NCBI RefSeq assembly: GCF_037975245.1
Contig: NC_092568.1
Location: 4,043,001-4,107,000, forward strand
Length of the DNA stretch: 64,000 nt
Source of the DNA: Apostichopus japonicus
Lineage: Eukaryota > Echinodermata > Holothuroidea > Aspidochirotida > Stichopodidae
Direction: 5' to 3'
Shown: piece after piece, positions 51,981 through 63,540 of the stretch
Layout: each line of letters opens with the position of its first letter
How positions within the stretch are numbered: the first letter of the stretch is position 1
Notes under the pieces: generated by a model
The model's input: only the letters and a program-made list of their open reading frames with translations
Database searches by the model: none
What the model was told of the DNA's origin: nothing
Translations under genes and position numbers: made by a program

Positions 51981-54900
51981 GGTTCCTTGCTTTAGCAAAA
52001 GGAACCTATGCAGTCAGGTTGGCGTGTGTGTGTGTGTGTGCGTGAGCGTGTGTATGTGTGTGTCTGTGTGTGCATCTGTGACACTTTCTTGGGTACGCTC
52101 TATCTCAATAAGGGAAAGTTGGATTGAGGCCAAACTTGGACTATAGATCCGCCATATGGAGAAGGTGTGCCCTATTGTTTTTGGTGCCCACAAAGGTCAC
52201 CAAAGGTCAGTTATGGTAAAAAAACCGAACATATTAAAACTGCAATAACTCCCAGTGCCAATGTGCGACAAGGTTAATATTTTGGGAAAAGTTGTGAACT
52301 GGTTAGGGGAACATTTTCAAACTTAACGGTCATGTGATCCGAGGTCACCAAAGGTCAATGAATGATAAAAAAACTAGTATTTTTGCGATAACTTGAGAAC
52401 GAAATGTCCGTTAGGGTTGGGAGTTGCTCCTATGTTATGCAATTGTCGACCCGCATCTGGGTGACCCTTGACCTCAATTTGACCTCTGGTGACCTTTACG
52501 TGTTTTTGGGGATTTTTACAGTTTTGATGCTATTTTCAGATGTCAAAGGTACCTTCTGATCATAAATGTCAATGGGTTGACCCCGTGTGACCTTTATGTG
52601 CGAAGTTATATGGGGTCAAAGTTTTTCGGTCGAAGTTAGGATGGTTGTACAGACTTTTCGTTTTGTTTTTTGGAATCAGGAGATTAAACTACATCTGAAA
52701 CCAAGGTCAAAAGGTCAAAGGTCACATTAGAAAAAATGTGCTTATTTTGGGAGGAAACGAGCAAAAAAGAAAATGTTTGGTTTTGATGCTAGATTTGGAT
52801 ATCAAAGGTACCTTCCGATCAAAAATGTCAATTGGTTGACACCCGTGTGACCTTCGTGTGCGAAGTTATACGAGGTCAAAGTTAATTTTCAGACATTTAA
52901 TGCAACAACTCCCAGTTCCAAGGTGTGAAATGGTTGATATTTTTGGACAAGTTGCAAATGGTATAGGGAAATATTTTCAAACTTAACGGTCATGTGATCC
53001 GAGGTCACCAAAGGTCAATTAATGTCAAAAAACTAGTATTTTGGCGGTAGAAAATGGGCAAAGAAAAAAATGTTTGAATTTTTATAGTTTGATGCTCTAA
53101 TTTAGGTCTCATCAATCAAAAATGTCAATAAGTTGACCCAAGGTGACCTTTGTATGTTAAGTTATATGAGGTCAAAGTTAATTTTCAGACATTTAGTGTA
53201 ATAACTCCCAGTGCCAAGGTGTTACACAGTTGATATTTTGAGACAAGTTGCAAATGGTATAGGGGAATATTTTCAAACTTAACGGTCATGTGATCCGAGG
53301 TCACCAAAGGTCAATTAATGATAAAAACCTAGTATTTTTGCGATAACTTGAGAACAATATGTCCGTTAGGGTTGGGAGTTGCTTCAATGTAATCCAATTG
53401 TCGACCCGCATCTGGGTGACCCTTGACCTCAATTTGACCTCTGGTGACCTTTTTAGTGTTTTGTGGATTTTTACAGTTTCGATGCTATTTTCAGATGTTA
53501 AAGGTAGCTTCTGATCATAAATGTCTATAGGTTGACCCCCATGTGACCTTCGTGTGCGAAGTTATATGAGGTCAAAGTTAATTTTCAGACATTTAATGCA
53601 ATAACTCCCAGTTCCAAGGTGTGACAAGGTTGATATTTTTGGAGTAGTTGCAAATGGTATAGGGGAATATTTTCAAACTTAACGGTCATGTGATCCGAGG
53701 TCACCAAAGGTCAATTAATGATAAAAAACTAGTATTTTTGCGATAACTTGAGAACAAATTGTCCGTTAGAGTTGGGAGTTGCTTCAATGAAATCCAATTG
53801 TCGACCCGCATCTGGGTGACCCTTGACCTCAATTTGACCTCTGGTGACCTTTTTAGTGTTTTGTGGATTTTTACAGTTTCGATGCTATTTTCAGATGTTA
53901 AAGGTAGCTTCTGATCATAAATGTCAATAGGTTGACCCCCGTGTGACCTTCGTGTGCGAAGTTATATGAGGTCTAAGTTAATTTTCAGACATTTAATGCA
54001 ATAACTCCCAGTTCCAAGGTGTGACAAGGTTGATATTTTTGGAGTAGTTGCAAATGGTATAGGGGAATATTATCAAACTTAACGGTCATGTGATCCGAGG
54101 TCACCAAAGGTCAATTAATGATAAAAAACTAGTATTTTTGCGATAACTTGAGAACAAATTGTCCGTTAGAGTTGGGAGTTGCTTCAATGTAATCCAATTG
54201 TCGACCCGCATCTGGGTGACCCTTGACCTCAATTTGACCTCTGGTGACCTTTTCGTGTTTTGTGGATTTTTTACAGTTTCGATGCTATTTTCAGATGTTA
54301 AAGGTACCTTCTGATCATAAATGTCAATAGGTTGACCCCTGTGTGACCTTCGTGTGGGAAGTTATATGAGGTCAAAGTTAATTTTCAGACATTTAATGCA
54401 ATAACTCACAGTTCCAAGGTATGACAAGGTTGATATATTTGGAGTAGTTGCAAATGGTATAGGGGAATATTTTTAAACTTAACGGTCATGTGATACAAGG
54501 TCACAAAAGGTCAGCTAATGTTAAAAAAGTAGTATTATGGGGGGAGAAAATGGGCAAAGAAAAAATGTTTGAATTTTTACAGTCATGCTCTATTTAGGTC
54601 TCACCGATCAAAAATGTCAATTGGTTGACCTCCGGGTGACCTTTGTGTGTGAAGTTACATACAAGTTCAAAGTTAATTTTTTGACATTTAATGCAATTAA
54701 ATCTCAATGCCAAGGTGTGACATGGTTGATATATTGGGACAAGTTGTGAATGGGGTGGTGGAACATTTTGAAACTTAAAGGTCATGTCATCTGAGGTCAC
54801 CATTGTTATCATATCTGTTTACACGCTTGTAGGTCTCTTATATTTCTTACATTTTCGACGCCATATTTAGATCTCAAAAGTGGCTTTTAATAAAAAATCC

Positions 54901-55065
54901 GATCACATTTTGTGATCACAAAAGTGTTGGCTATAGTGTTGGTTACTTTATGGGAACATGTAGGACCACAATTACTTGGACTATTTCAGCCCAATCTTGC
55001 TTGATAATATTATGTGTATTGTCATATACCCCAAGCAAGGAACCACAGTGCCCTTGGGCTCTTGT
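51981..55065 (+). mobile_element. 3.1-kb element: palindromic left end, TG run, ~400-bp satellite core, hairpin right end
   Basis: The left end is the hairpin GGTTCCTTGCTTTAGC + AAAAGGAACC (51981-52006), then a (TG)n tract at 52022-52078. The right end has AAGCAAGGAACC (55033-55044), the exact complement of the left GGTTCCTTGCTT, followed by GTGCCCTTGGGCTCTTGTT with a GCCCttGGGC hairpin. No target duplication is obvious and there is no coding capacity. The same ends occur at 36594-37415, so this is a mobile or once-mobile family. Its class is not settled by what I can see. Confidence 0.7.
52190..54800. repeat. ~400-bp tandem array rich in AGGTCA direct repeats
   Basis: The word ACTTAACGGTCATG (or its variant) recurs at 52321, 52981, 53277, 53677, 54077, 54477 and 54773: three exact 400-base periods, two of 296 and one of 660, so long and short unit types are interleaved. 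Each unit carries AGGTCACCAAAGGTCA, a direct repeat with 4-base spacing (52194, 52342, 53002, 53298, 53698, 54098; variant at 54498). Long units also carry TGACCC-1-TGACCT-5-TGACCT-4-TGACCT (52462-52495, 53417-53450, 53817-53850, 54217-54250). Confidence 0.93.
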
Positions 55066-55079
55066 TGTCTGCATCAATT

Positions 55080-55900
55080 AGTCCAACTTAGGTCAGACTG
55101 CTGCTACCAATAAAATTCATCTCATTTATGATACTAATGGAAAACAAAATATGGAGAAATTAGCCTATTCTTGAAAAAGCAAAATGCTTCATTTTCAAAA
55201 ATGATTTCAGTTTTGCCAGTTTATCATTTAAAATAATATGAGCGAAAGAACTATTTGGATTTTTTATTGGCAATAGAGAACAAAATCACCCAAAATTATG
55301 CTTTTAATAGATGGCAATCATGCTCACGATGCTTATTAATTAATACCAAGAGCAACTTTTGTCTTAATCGATCAATAAAGAACCATTGTGAAATCCCAAA
55401 CACCGTATTTGTCTTTTAGACAAGATTTGACGAAAGATTTGTGATGGCAGCATATTGTATTTATACCAAAATCTTTCTGTGTAACTCAAATATTAAAAAG
55501 TGGTGGCAGTGTTCAAATTCACATCTTCTGGGAAAGAATAATTCTACGAGGAAACTCTAAGGCATTGTTTAGGGGTTAAATAGCCTCACAAACATTTTGT
55601 CAATGAGAATGGCATCAAATTTTCTCATTGCAGATGAACAACACCTGCTAATGTAGCAAAAATTAGCATGCAATATTTTTTAGCTTTTTTAGTTTTTTTT
55701 TAGATCTTATCTTATGAATTCATTCATAATCACACAGATGTTGTATAAGTAAGTTTGTTAAAATCAGATCAAAGCTTCAGATATTGTAGAGTAAAGAAAC
55801 TGAAGCATTATTTAGCGTAATTTTACTTGAAACGGATACCGGGTATATATAGTCCAGGGTGAAATTAATATGTGGCCAATGAAGAAGAAAAATCTGATTC
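55080..55900. other. Intergenic, no gene recognised
   Basis: AT-rich, apparently unique sequence between two mobile elements, with no ORF above 60 codons. Confidence 0.55.
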
Positions 55901-56006
55901 AAGTGAACTATCGGAATAAAACATGTTGACATGTTGAAATGTTGTGTCTAAAAGAACGACGGATACATTTGAATCGGATGAAAATTTCACCAGATTGGTT
56001 AGAATG

Positions 56007-56397
56007 TATTATACAACACCTAATTGTATTCTGGTCATTTGATTGGTCAATTGCTCGTTGATTGCATGCAAAATCCGCTCTATTCCACTCTATGAAATAG
56101 AAACATGGGTTATACTTTTTTGGTAGCACTTTTTTCAATGGTAAGGGAGCAGAGAAACCTGTCTGTTCAAAACAATCTGTTGCATGAGTGCATTTTACCC
56201 ATCTTAATATAATATGTTGTATAAAACAATTAATGAATGGTTTCCATTCGTGCAATAGTGCAAATATTTCATGAGTTGAAAGATGTAATTTGTTCCATTC
56301 AACTCGGCTGCGCCTCGTTTGGAACAAATTACATCTTTCAACTCATGAAATATTTGCACTATTGCACGAATGGAAACCATTCATTATTTGTATAATA
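56007..56397. mobile_element. Small MITE with TATTATACAA ends
   Basis: TATTATACAA (56007-56016) and its perfect complement TTGTATAATA (56388-56397) bound 391 bases. If the outer TA is the target duplication, the inverted repeat is TTATACAA. The right half is occupied by a long hairpin. A partial third copy of the terminus (GTTGTATAA, near 56216) lies just before the left hairpin arm, suggesting a compound or rearranged end. There is no coding capacity. Confidence 0.55.
56232..56385. repeat. Perfect inverted repeat: 66-bp arms, 22-bp loop
   Basis: Bases 56232-56297 and 56320-56385 are exact reverse complements over all 66 positions. The loop is TTCAACTCGGCTGCGCCTCG + TT. The arms begin AATGAATGGTTTCC and end AATTTGTTCCA. 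Transcribed from either strand this gives a 66-bp perfect RNA stem. Confidence 0.97.
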
Positions 56398-56399
56398 TC

Positions 56400-58940
56400 T
56401 ATCATCATTTAAAAACATGTTTTCACCTGTGCTATCCTTGAAAAACATTTTAACTTAAGATTAAAACTAAAATTAAAAATACATTGCATGGACTATGAAT
56501 TTCAATAATATGTTGTCGTGTTTTTGTATTTTTTGTAGCAATTACACCTGAATAACATATTTGGACGATATTTATTAAAAACGAAAAAAAAAATCCTGCA
56601 TTCATGAACAAGGCAATATTTACAGTAATAATATTTTTACATCAGCCCATGCAGACTTATTTCTGTTTAATTTGAATATAGGTGTATAAAATTACTTATT
56701 TCAACATTCCTGTTGAGAACTTCTTTAAATGTTCACTATATAGTCAAGTGCATAATTTTGAAAAACGACCATCTACTTAATTGTTTTACTGCTTCCTTCC
56801 TCTGTTTGTGCATTAACATTAAATGCTTATTCAGGATTTTCATGGAGAGTATGGACGTTAACAGGTAATTCAAAGGATAAACAGTCACCATGCGTATTCT
56901 CATCAAACTAATTTCTGATATAGTGCTCTAATTTGTTTTTCCCCCTTCTGATTTTCTTGTTTGTTTTATATCTTTAAATGTTTGATTTTGTCTTTTAACT
57001 CTATCATATGATGTCAGCTGAACCATTTCAATCTCAAAATTAATGTATAGGCCTATTACATGGAAAGAATTATGGAGTACAGTACATATTACAGTAACAT
57101 TGACTAAGTGTTGCTTTTAGTTGCAATAATATTATGTCTATCACTCCAAATAAAATCTTTTCCAGTCGTCTGCAAACTTGCCCCCCTCCCCCTCTTCTGC
57201 CAGTTACTTTTAGCCAATCTGAAGTAATGAACCTATATAATAGATTATACTGTCTCTTAAAGTATTTTTTGTATTAGCATATCACCTATCATCATCTCTT
57301 GTGGTGTAAGAGGCTGCTGGAGATAAACATCCACTTAGAAATCATCTATGTGCATATAAATGCAGGAAACTTCCAAGTTATTCCAACAAAGGTCCGTTTA
57401 TCTCACTCCTAGTCAAGTGGAGATACAAATTTAAGTGCTTGTGAGTTGTACCTTCAGCATAGGAGCTCAGGCAGTGTTTGGGTAAATTATGAGTTGTTGC
57501 TTCAAACAGAAGGAAATAGATTAGAGATTGGATAGATAAGCTGTAGATACATAGAGTCTGATATCATGAGCATGAAATATCTCATGCAAAGCAAATAGAA
57601 ATGTCAACAGCTCCCTCTATTAATGTATATTGAATGCTATAATATACTTACAGACCCTTGTGTATTTATGTACTGCAGCTGAAATTATACAGTGTTATAT
57701 GATACAATGTTTTATAAACTTCCTTTGGAGTATGGCCAGCTAATTTAGAGCCAACAATTAGTACTAGTTACAGGACACTTTTTTACCTTGAGATAAGGTT
57801 GCAGCTTCATTGCAAGGTTAATGCTATAATTTAAATTTTGCCTTATTTCTTTCATTTTATTTATGTTTCATGTGAAGCTTGGGCAATCAATTTGCAGTTT
57901 TAAGTTTTCAATTTTTAAGTTAAATTTAAACGATATGTTGTCATTTATATGTTGGGAAAGAATGCAGATATTTATCGATGGTATATGGTTTATCTTTGAG
58001 ACTGACATTTATAAATGTCCATTTAGCCTCATGCAGCTCTGTTAAATATTTTTGATTTAGGATTAATATCATAAACCAAGGAATGATTTATATCTTGAAA
58101 AATCAGAATAAATTAATTGCAAGCAGCTTGGTATTAGACTGAGCTGTTATTACCACCCTGTTTAACTCTGTTTATACCGAGCCTCAAGCAGAGCCTGACC
58201 AGCCAAATATACATCTTTTACGTCTGCTCAGGTAATGTGCTCAAGTTGTTTATGCAACTTTATTTAGGAAATGAAATCCGCTTCCATAAGTAACGCATGA
58301 ATATGTAACGATCTGGGCTTGAACTCTCATCAAAAGTGTTCCATTTGAACTGTATGGCATAGTGATATCTACAATGCAATTTACATCAGAACTGACATGT
58401 TGATGTCGATGGTCCGGCACCAATTTCTCTGTTCCCGTACACTTGCGTTTGCAACTGTTACAACATTTCTATCTTCGGATTTGTAGTTTAATTGTGAGGA
58501 TCTATAGATAGAAGTGAAGTGACTTTTGATGGTCTCTCAGAAACAGAATGTACGTTTTAGTGAATCTCCTTATTCTGGTTGATCAGCTGGGCAGCTATTA
58601 TCTTTCTGGTAACAATCAAAATTCAGTTTTAAAAATCTCAGTGGATAGCTGTATTATATGTCAAAGATTTACACATTGGATCTTTCTGTTAAATACAGAG
58701 TTGGTTGTGTGTGTACAGTACTGGCATTGAAAAGTGCACATCATTCACTGACGTTCGGTGATGATAAATATGAGAAACAAGATTTTGATGGGATATTGGA
58801 TCGTTAAAACAACATGTACCCTCACAGGAGAACGTGACTCTTAGAGTATAATGTACTTTCTCCTCTGCAAAGAGAAGAAAGAGGACTGGTGATAAGTCAA
58901 TATATTATTAACATATTGAATTGAGCTAATCTGAGACTTG
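56400..58940. other. Intergenic, no gene recognised
   Basis: AT-rich sequence with short ORFs of chance-like composition and a C-rich patch at 57179-57196. Confidence 0.5.
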
Positions 58941-58980
58941 GCTAGGGATTACAAAATGAAGTGAAGTGAAGATGAAAGAA

Positions 58981-59017
58981 AATGATGATGATAATGGTGA
59001 TGGTGGTGGTGGTGGTA

Positions 59018-59059
<42 letters not shown>

Positions 59060-59089
59060 GTGATGGTGATGGTGACGGTGACGGTGACG

Positions 59090-59134
<45 letters not shown>

Positions 59135-59165
59135 GTGATGGTGGTGATCATGATCATGATGATAA
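58981..59165. repeat. Graded triplet microsatellite GAT / GGT / GAC / CGG
   Basis: The + strand passes from GATGATGATAATGGTGAT to GGT repeats, (GAT)n, GGTGAT, GGTGAC, then an uninterrupted (CGG)n at 59091-59131, then GGTGATGGT and GATCATGATCATGATGAT. The order is roughly symmetric about the CGG core. Three reading frames are open on each strand only because the period is three. Confidence 0.97.
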
Positions 59166-59812
59166 GCAACTCTCTGTATTTGTAAACCAACCTGTTCTAT
59201 CCACTAGCCAAGTACATGAGTATGTTCTACATGGGGCTTTTAACCATCTCAATGTTGTAACACTACTGTGAAACGTGTTATATCTTCTAGTTTTGAATAT
59301 ATCAAATTTTCACTTTTTTTTTCTTTCAATATTTTCTGTCAAGTTGGGAAGTTTTATCCTCCAGTAAAGTATACCCATGCATGATTCAAATAAAGACTTG
59401 TAATAATTGTTAGCATCCTCAAACTTGAATCGGAATTTGTTTCGTCAAAGATACCATTCAATAGATGAACAATTGATTGAACAATGTGTTTGGGAATCCA
59501 ATCTGACCTAAGACTAGATTTATTCATACTAACCATACAGTAATTAATAGATAATAAAATGTTTACTTTTAATTTTACATGTCCTGATGGTGTACGTCTA
59601 CAACACTCCAGCCTTTTGTACCTATCCTTCCCCCATCTCCAATCCAGTGGCATTCACCCCCCCTCCCCCCCCATCTACCATAGGAATGGTTCAGTCTAGG
59701 TGAAATTAAACCACTCCTACAGGTGTATATAACCCTATTCAACCTCACACAAAAGATCAATAGTATGTATTAACACATTTGTGTTTAGAGCCAATTATAG
59801 ACTTTCTTTATT

Positions 59813-59826
59813 GGGGGGGGGGGGGG
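59813..59826. repeat. G14 homopolymer
   Basis: An uninterrupted run of 14 G. Others in the window: G12 at 13971-13982, T10G12 at 62821-62842, C15 at 44532-44546 and G10 at 34290-34299. Confidence 0.97.
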
Positions 59827-59839
59827 AGAGGAACCCCAG

Positions 59840-61480
59840 CTTCAGGGACCTCAGGGCCACATCCCATCCATGATAAAAATTCTTCATTCACCACTGGCCC
59901 TCCCATATAGGTTCATGCCCCTCCCTAAATCAGTTGTAGGAAATAATGTGGCCCAATCCCCTGCCCCTACTCCTAACCTCTGAAATCCTGTGCATACCAC
60001 TGCTCCCATCCATCCTCTACAACTCTCCTGCTTGAGGTTCTGTATCTCATGCATTAACTGTTTCTCATACCTTGTAAATAATAATGTATTCCCATGCAGT
60101 ACTATTAGCATAACTGAAATGCCGCCCTCACATTTAGCTTAACTGAATGTCTCCCTCACATCAAAGTAACACGCAAGCTAGATCTTGTGCCTTGTTCAAT
60201 TGTTGAAATTTTATAGTAATTGCACATTTTTTTTTTTCTCATTTTCATTTTCAGGTTTGTCTCTTTTTATGTTTAGAATTCAAAGAAACTCTGTTATTTT
60301 TATCTTTTTATTGGTATGCTTCAAAACCACAGGTAACTATAAAACGTCAGATTTACCACAAACATATTTTATGGTAGCTCAGTATCTCCATTAGTACAGT
60401 AATTAGACAGTACTTGTATCATGAGTGAACTTCTCAGAAATGTCCATCCTCCTGCTGTTTTCTTTGATTATCATTTGTTTTTGTTCCTCTTTGCTTAATA
60501 TTTTTTTTCCTCTTTAAATGTGTAGGATGTGAAGCATTCATGAGAGTAAGTATGTGATTTGGGGTATGAAAGATATTTTGAAGTTTTCCGGTGGCAAGTG
60601 TATCAATTGCCATTTAAAGGACACATGTTGGACTAAACCACAATTATATTGTTGCACTCCTAACCAAATTGAGTGGGTTTTTTTGTGTGGGGGAGGGGTG
60701 GGTGGGGATAAGGGTGGAGGTTTTCAGGGGACGAAGGCTACAATGAAGAAAATTATTATTGGCATCAGTGCCGCATCACCAACAATATTAATCATAAAAA
60801 CTATGATTACTTATTTAGATAATGGATGAGCTTTCCTTTCTTCATATCATTCTCTCTGTTAACATGATGATTTTAATAAAATAAAATAATTTGAATCTGC
60901 TTTTATATGCAATGTCATATGTAAAACTTGCTGAGTGTGTGCTGAGTGGTTAATTTTCTCACCTTGGATATAAAATTTACAGACACATGAAAAGTCACTC
61001 AGATCTTTGTGTGCCTTGTAATGTGGGAGATGAAGGGGAGGGTGGGGAGGAAAATGTGCAGTCTGATGACCCATCCAGTCCCATCTTTTGCAATAAGGAA
61101 CAATACAAACCCGCCATTAACTGTATGTAGTAACATGCAGCCTCCTTTGTAAACCTCAAGACTCACAGAACTTGTGATTGATCAAAAGCTACAGTACATA
61201 CTACTACAGGTACAATTATGACATAACCTTAGTGTCTCCCCCTTTCCCATCCCCTTCCCCTCCCCTTTCTCCTCCCCCTCCCCATGTAAACTGCTATGGA
61301 GAAGGCCACAATGGTGCATGAGGAAACTATAATAGAACTGTAAATGATGTAAAGAATAGTCTTTTATGTAATGAATTCCTCCCTTCTTTCCCCTTTTTTT
61401 CTTAACCTTGTGATAGACCTGAAGTTAAAAAGTGTGGTAGTTTTGTTAGGGTGTGACTGGGCCTATGAGATATATGAGGC
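59840..61480. other. Intergenic, no gene recognised
   Basis: AT-rich sequence with C-rich and G-rich patches (60676-60720, 61236-61290). A 20-base exon-like segment near 60530 is noted among the rejected items. Confidence 0.5.
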
Positions 61481-61489
61481 TAACTAATT

Positions 61490-62215
61490 AAGCTATAATA
61501 ATATGAGGTATGAATGAAGCTATGATGTATATAATCAGTCTATATTTATATGAGGTATGCATGAGGCTATTGGATATATAATGTGGCTATAATTACATGA
61601 GGTTTGACTGATGCTATTAGGTAAACAATGAGGCTATCTAATGAGGCTTGGTTTTATGTATGAATATTAAGGCTATAATTACATGAGGTATGAATGAGGC
61701 TATTGGATATATAATGTGGCTATAATTACGAGGTTTGACTGATGCTATTAGGTAAAAAATGAGGCTATCTAATGAGGCTTTGGTTTTATGAGGTATGAAT
61801 GAAAGTATGAATATTAAGGCTATAATTACATGAGGTATGAATGAGGCTATTGGATATATAATGTGGCTATAATTACGAGGTTTGACTGATGCTATTAGGT
61901 AAAAAATGAGGCTATCTAATGAGGCTTTGGTTTTATGAGGTATGAATGAAAGTATGAATATTAAGGCTATAATTACATGAGGTATGAATGAGGCTATTGG
62001 ATATATAATGTGGCTATAATTACGAGGTTTGACTAATGCTATTAGGTAAACAATGCTCAAGGCTATCTAATGAGGCTTTGGTTTAATGAGGTATGAATGA
62101 AAGTATGAATATTAAGGCTATAATTATATGAGGTATGAATGAAACTAGGCCATAATAATAATATGAATTATGAATGAGGAGATGAGGTATATAATGAGGC
62201 TCTAATTATATGAGG
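61490..62215. repeat. 147-bp satellite, about five units
   Basis: GGCTATAATTA-phase starts occur at 61671, 61818 and 61965 (exactly 147 apart) and at 62116 (151, from a 4-base insertion). A shorter unit (~131) precedes at about 61540 and degenerate edges extend both ways. Sub-words GAGGCTAT and ATGAGGTATGAATGA recur inside each unit, so the unit itself arose from shorter repeats. As 147 is a multiple of 3, the minus strand has an open frame with a 49-residue period; this is an artefact. Confidence 0.95.
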
Positions 62216-62219
62216 TATT

Positions 62220-63280
62220 TAAATACCAGCTACTGTAAATGTACCTTTTTTGGCCTACTAGGCTAGAACAGAGTACCACATAGGATTGGTTTGAAGCATT
62301 GCACTACTGACTTCTGAGCATCGACCTGTGGAGTACAAACTGCAAAAGTACAAACTTTTCATACATGTATCTCAGTCTTGGTTAAATGTGATCGATCGGC
62401 AGTGACGATACATCTCAGTCTTAGATCTAAACACACAGCCAAAAGCTGCACATTCTTGAGAGAATGGAGAAATTAAAATTGACAACACTAGATATGATAA
62501 TTACAGTCTCCTTTTGACATAAAACAACAGGTCCTTTAAATCATTTCATATCTGCAACCTTTTAGTCAATTGGTGTTAAAAAAATGCCCATTCCATCCAA
62601 TTATTGAATGTCACATTTCATTTTGAAATGGTCTATTTGAACAATTTTGCCAGGACAGATGAAAATGTCATGTACTTCATAGCAAATGCTATTTGGGAGT
62701 GTCGCTCGGTTTTTGTAATGAAACAAATCACCATTGACATATTTTCAGAACAAAAATTCTTCACAGAGTTACAAAAATACCTCATCTCAAGATCGTGTTC
62801 CTAAAACTTCCAATGTATGATTTTTTTTTTGGGGGGGGGGGGTGAAAAGCTGACAAATAGCTCAAATGTAGGCTACTCATTAGTCAAAATACCTTTCAAC
62901 TATCACAGGGAATAATAGAGTGTTCAAATTTTGTGTATCAGTTTGGTTAGGGCTCTGATAATAATGTCTAGAGCTTATAAAGTACAGTGGTTGCAAAATA
63001 CATTTTATTTAGTAGTCTTCACATTGCTTTGTATGATCAGCATGCTGAGTTAACTTTAACTGTTAAAAGGCATAAGAGAGTAATTATGTTTGGACTATTT
63101 GATGTATCTTGATCATACATGCCTGGTCCACTGGTTTTATCAGCTTGCAAATTAAAACTGAATGACCAGCTTTCAAGTTATAGTATTCTCAATCGGAAAA
63201 TCCTTTGCCCCTTCCCTGGCTAAGAATTTGACACCCATGACACAAATTGGTCTATTTCCTGCTTTAATATTTATTCTTTT
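62220..63280. other. Intergenic, no gene recognised
   Basis: AT-rich sequence containing the T10G12 run at 62821-62842. ORFs are short and unrecognised. Confidence 0.5.
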
Positions 63281-63540
63281 TAAAGGTACTGTATGCTGTA
63301 TTAGCCCCAAAATGCTAGATATTCAAATATGGTCACCTTTGGTCAAAATTATTAAACTGTTTTTATTACAACCTTTGAGGAAATGTTCCTCACTGGTGCA
63401 TTCAGTCATCTTGTGTGTTCCTTAAAAATGTCTGAAAACAATTTGGAGAGTAAAGACCTCCAGGAAAGTACTTTTTGAAAACTTCTAGCAGTTATAGCTT
63501 GTTCTAATTTGGGACCTAAACTGACTTCCTTTTAGTCTTG
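63281..63540 (+). repeat. Dispersed repeat, copy 2
   Basis: This aligns along its length with 24806-25046 (same orientation), sharing ATGCTAGATATTCAA, TATGGTCACCTTTGGT and CATCTTGTGTGTTCCTTAAA. It contains an extra ~20 bases (CTGAAAACAATTTGGAGAG) missing from copy 1. Confidence 0.85.

Noticed and set aside
55908-56327. Minus-strand ORF of 139 codons
   Set aside because: It runs through a MITE and half of its perfect hairpin; openness is incidental.
58942-59271. Poly-D/G, poly-M/V and poly-A/I/T ORFs
   Set aside because: Readings of the triplet microsatellite.
60530-60550. 20-base microexon between TGTGTAG and GTAAGTATG
   Set aside because: Too short to judge without transcripts; no neighbouring exons were found.
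61638-62060. Minus-strand ORF of 140 codons with a 49-residue period
   Set aside because: It is generated by the 147-bp satellite, whose period is a multiple of 3; codon content has no other support.
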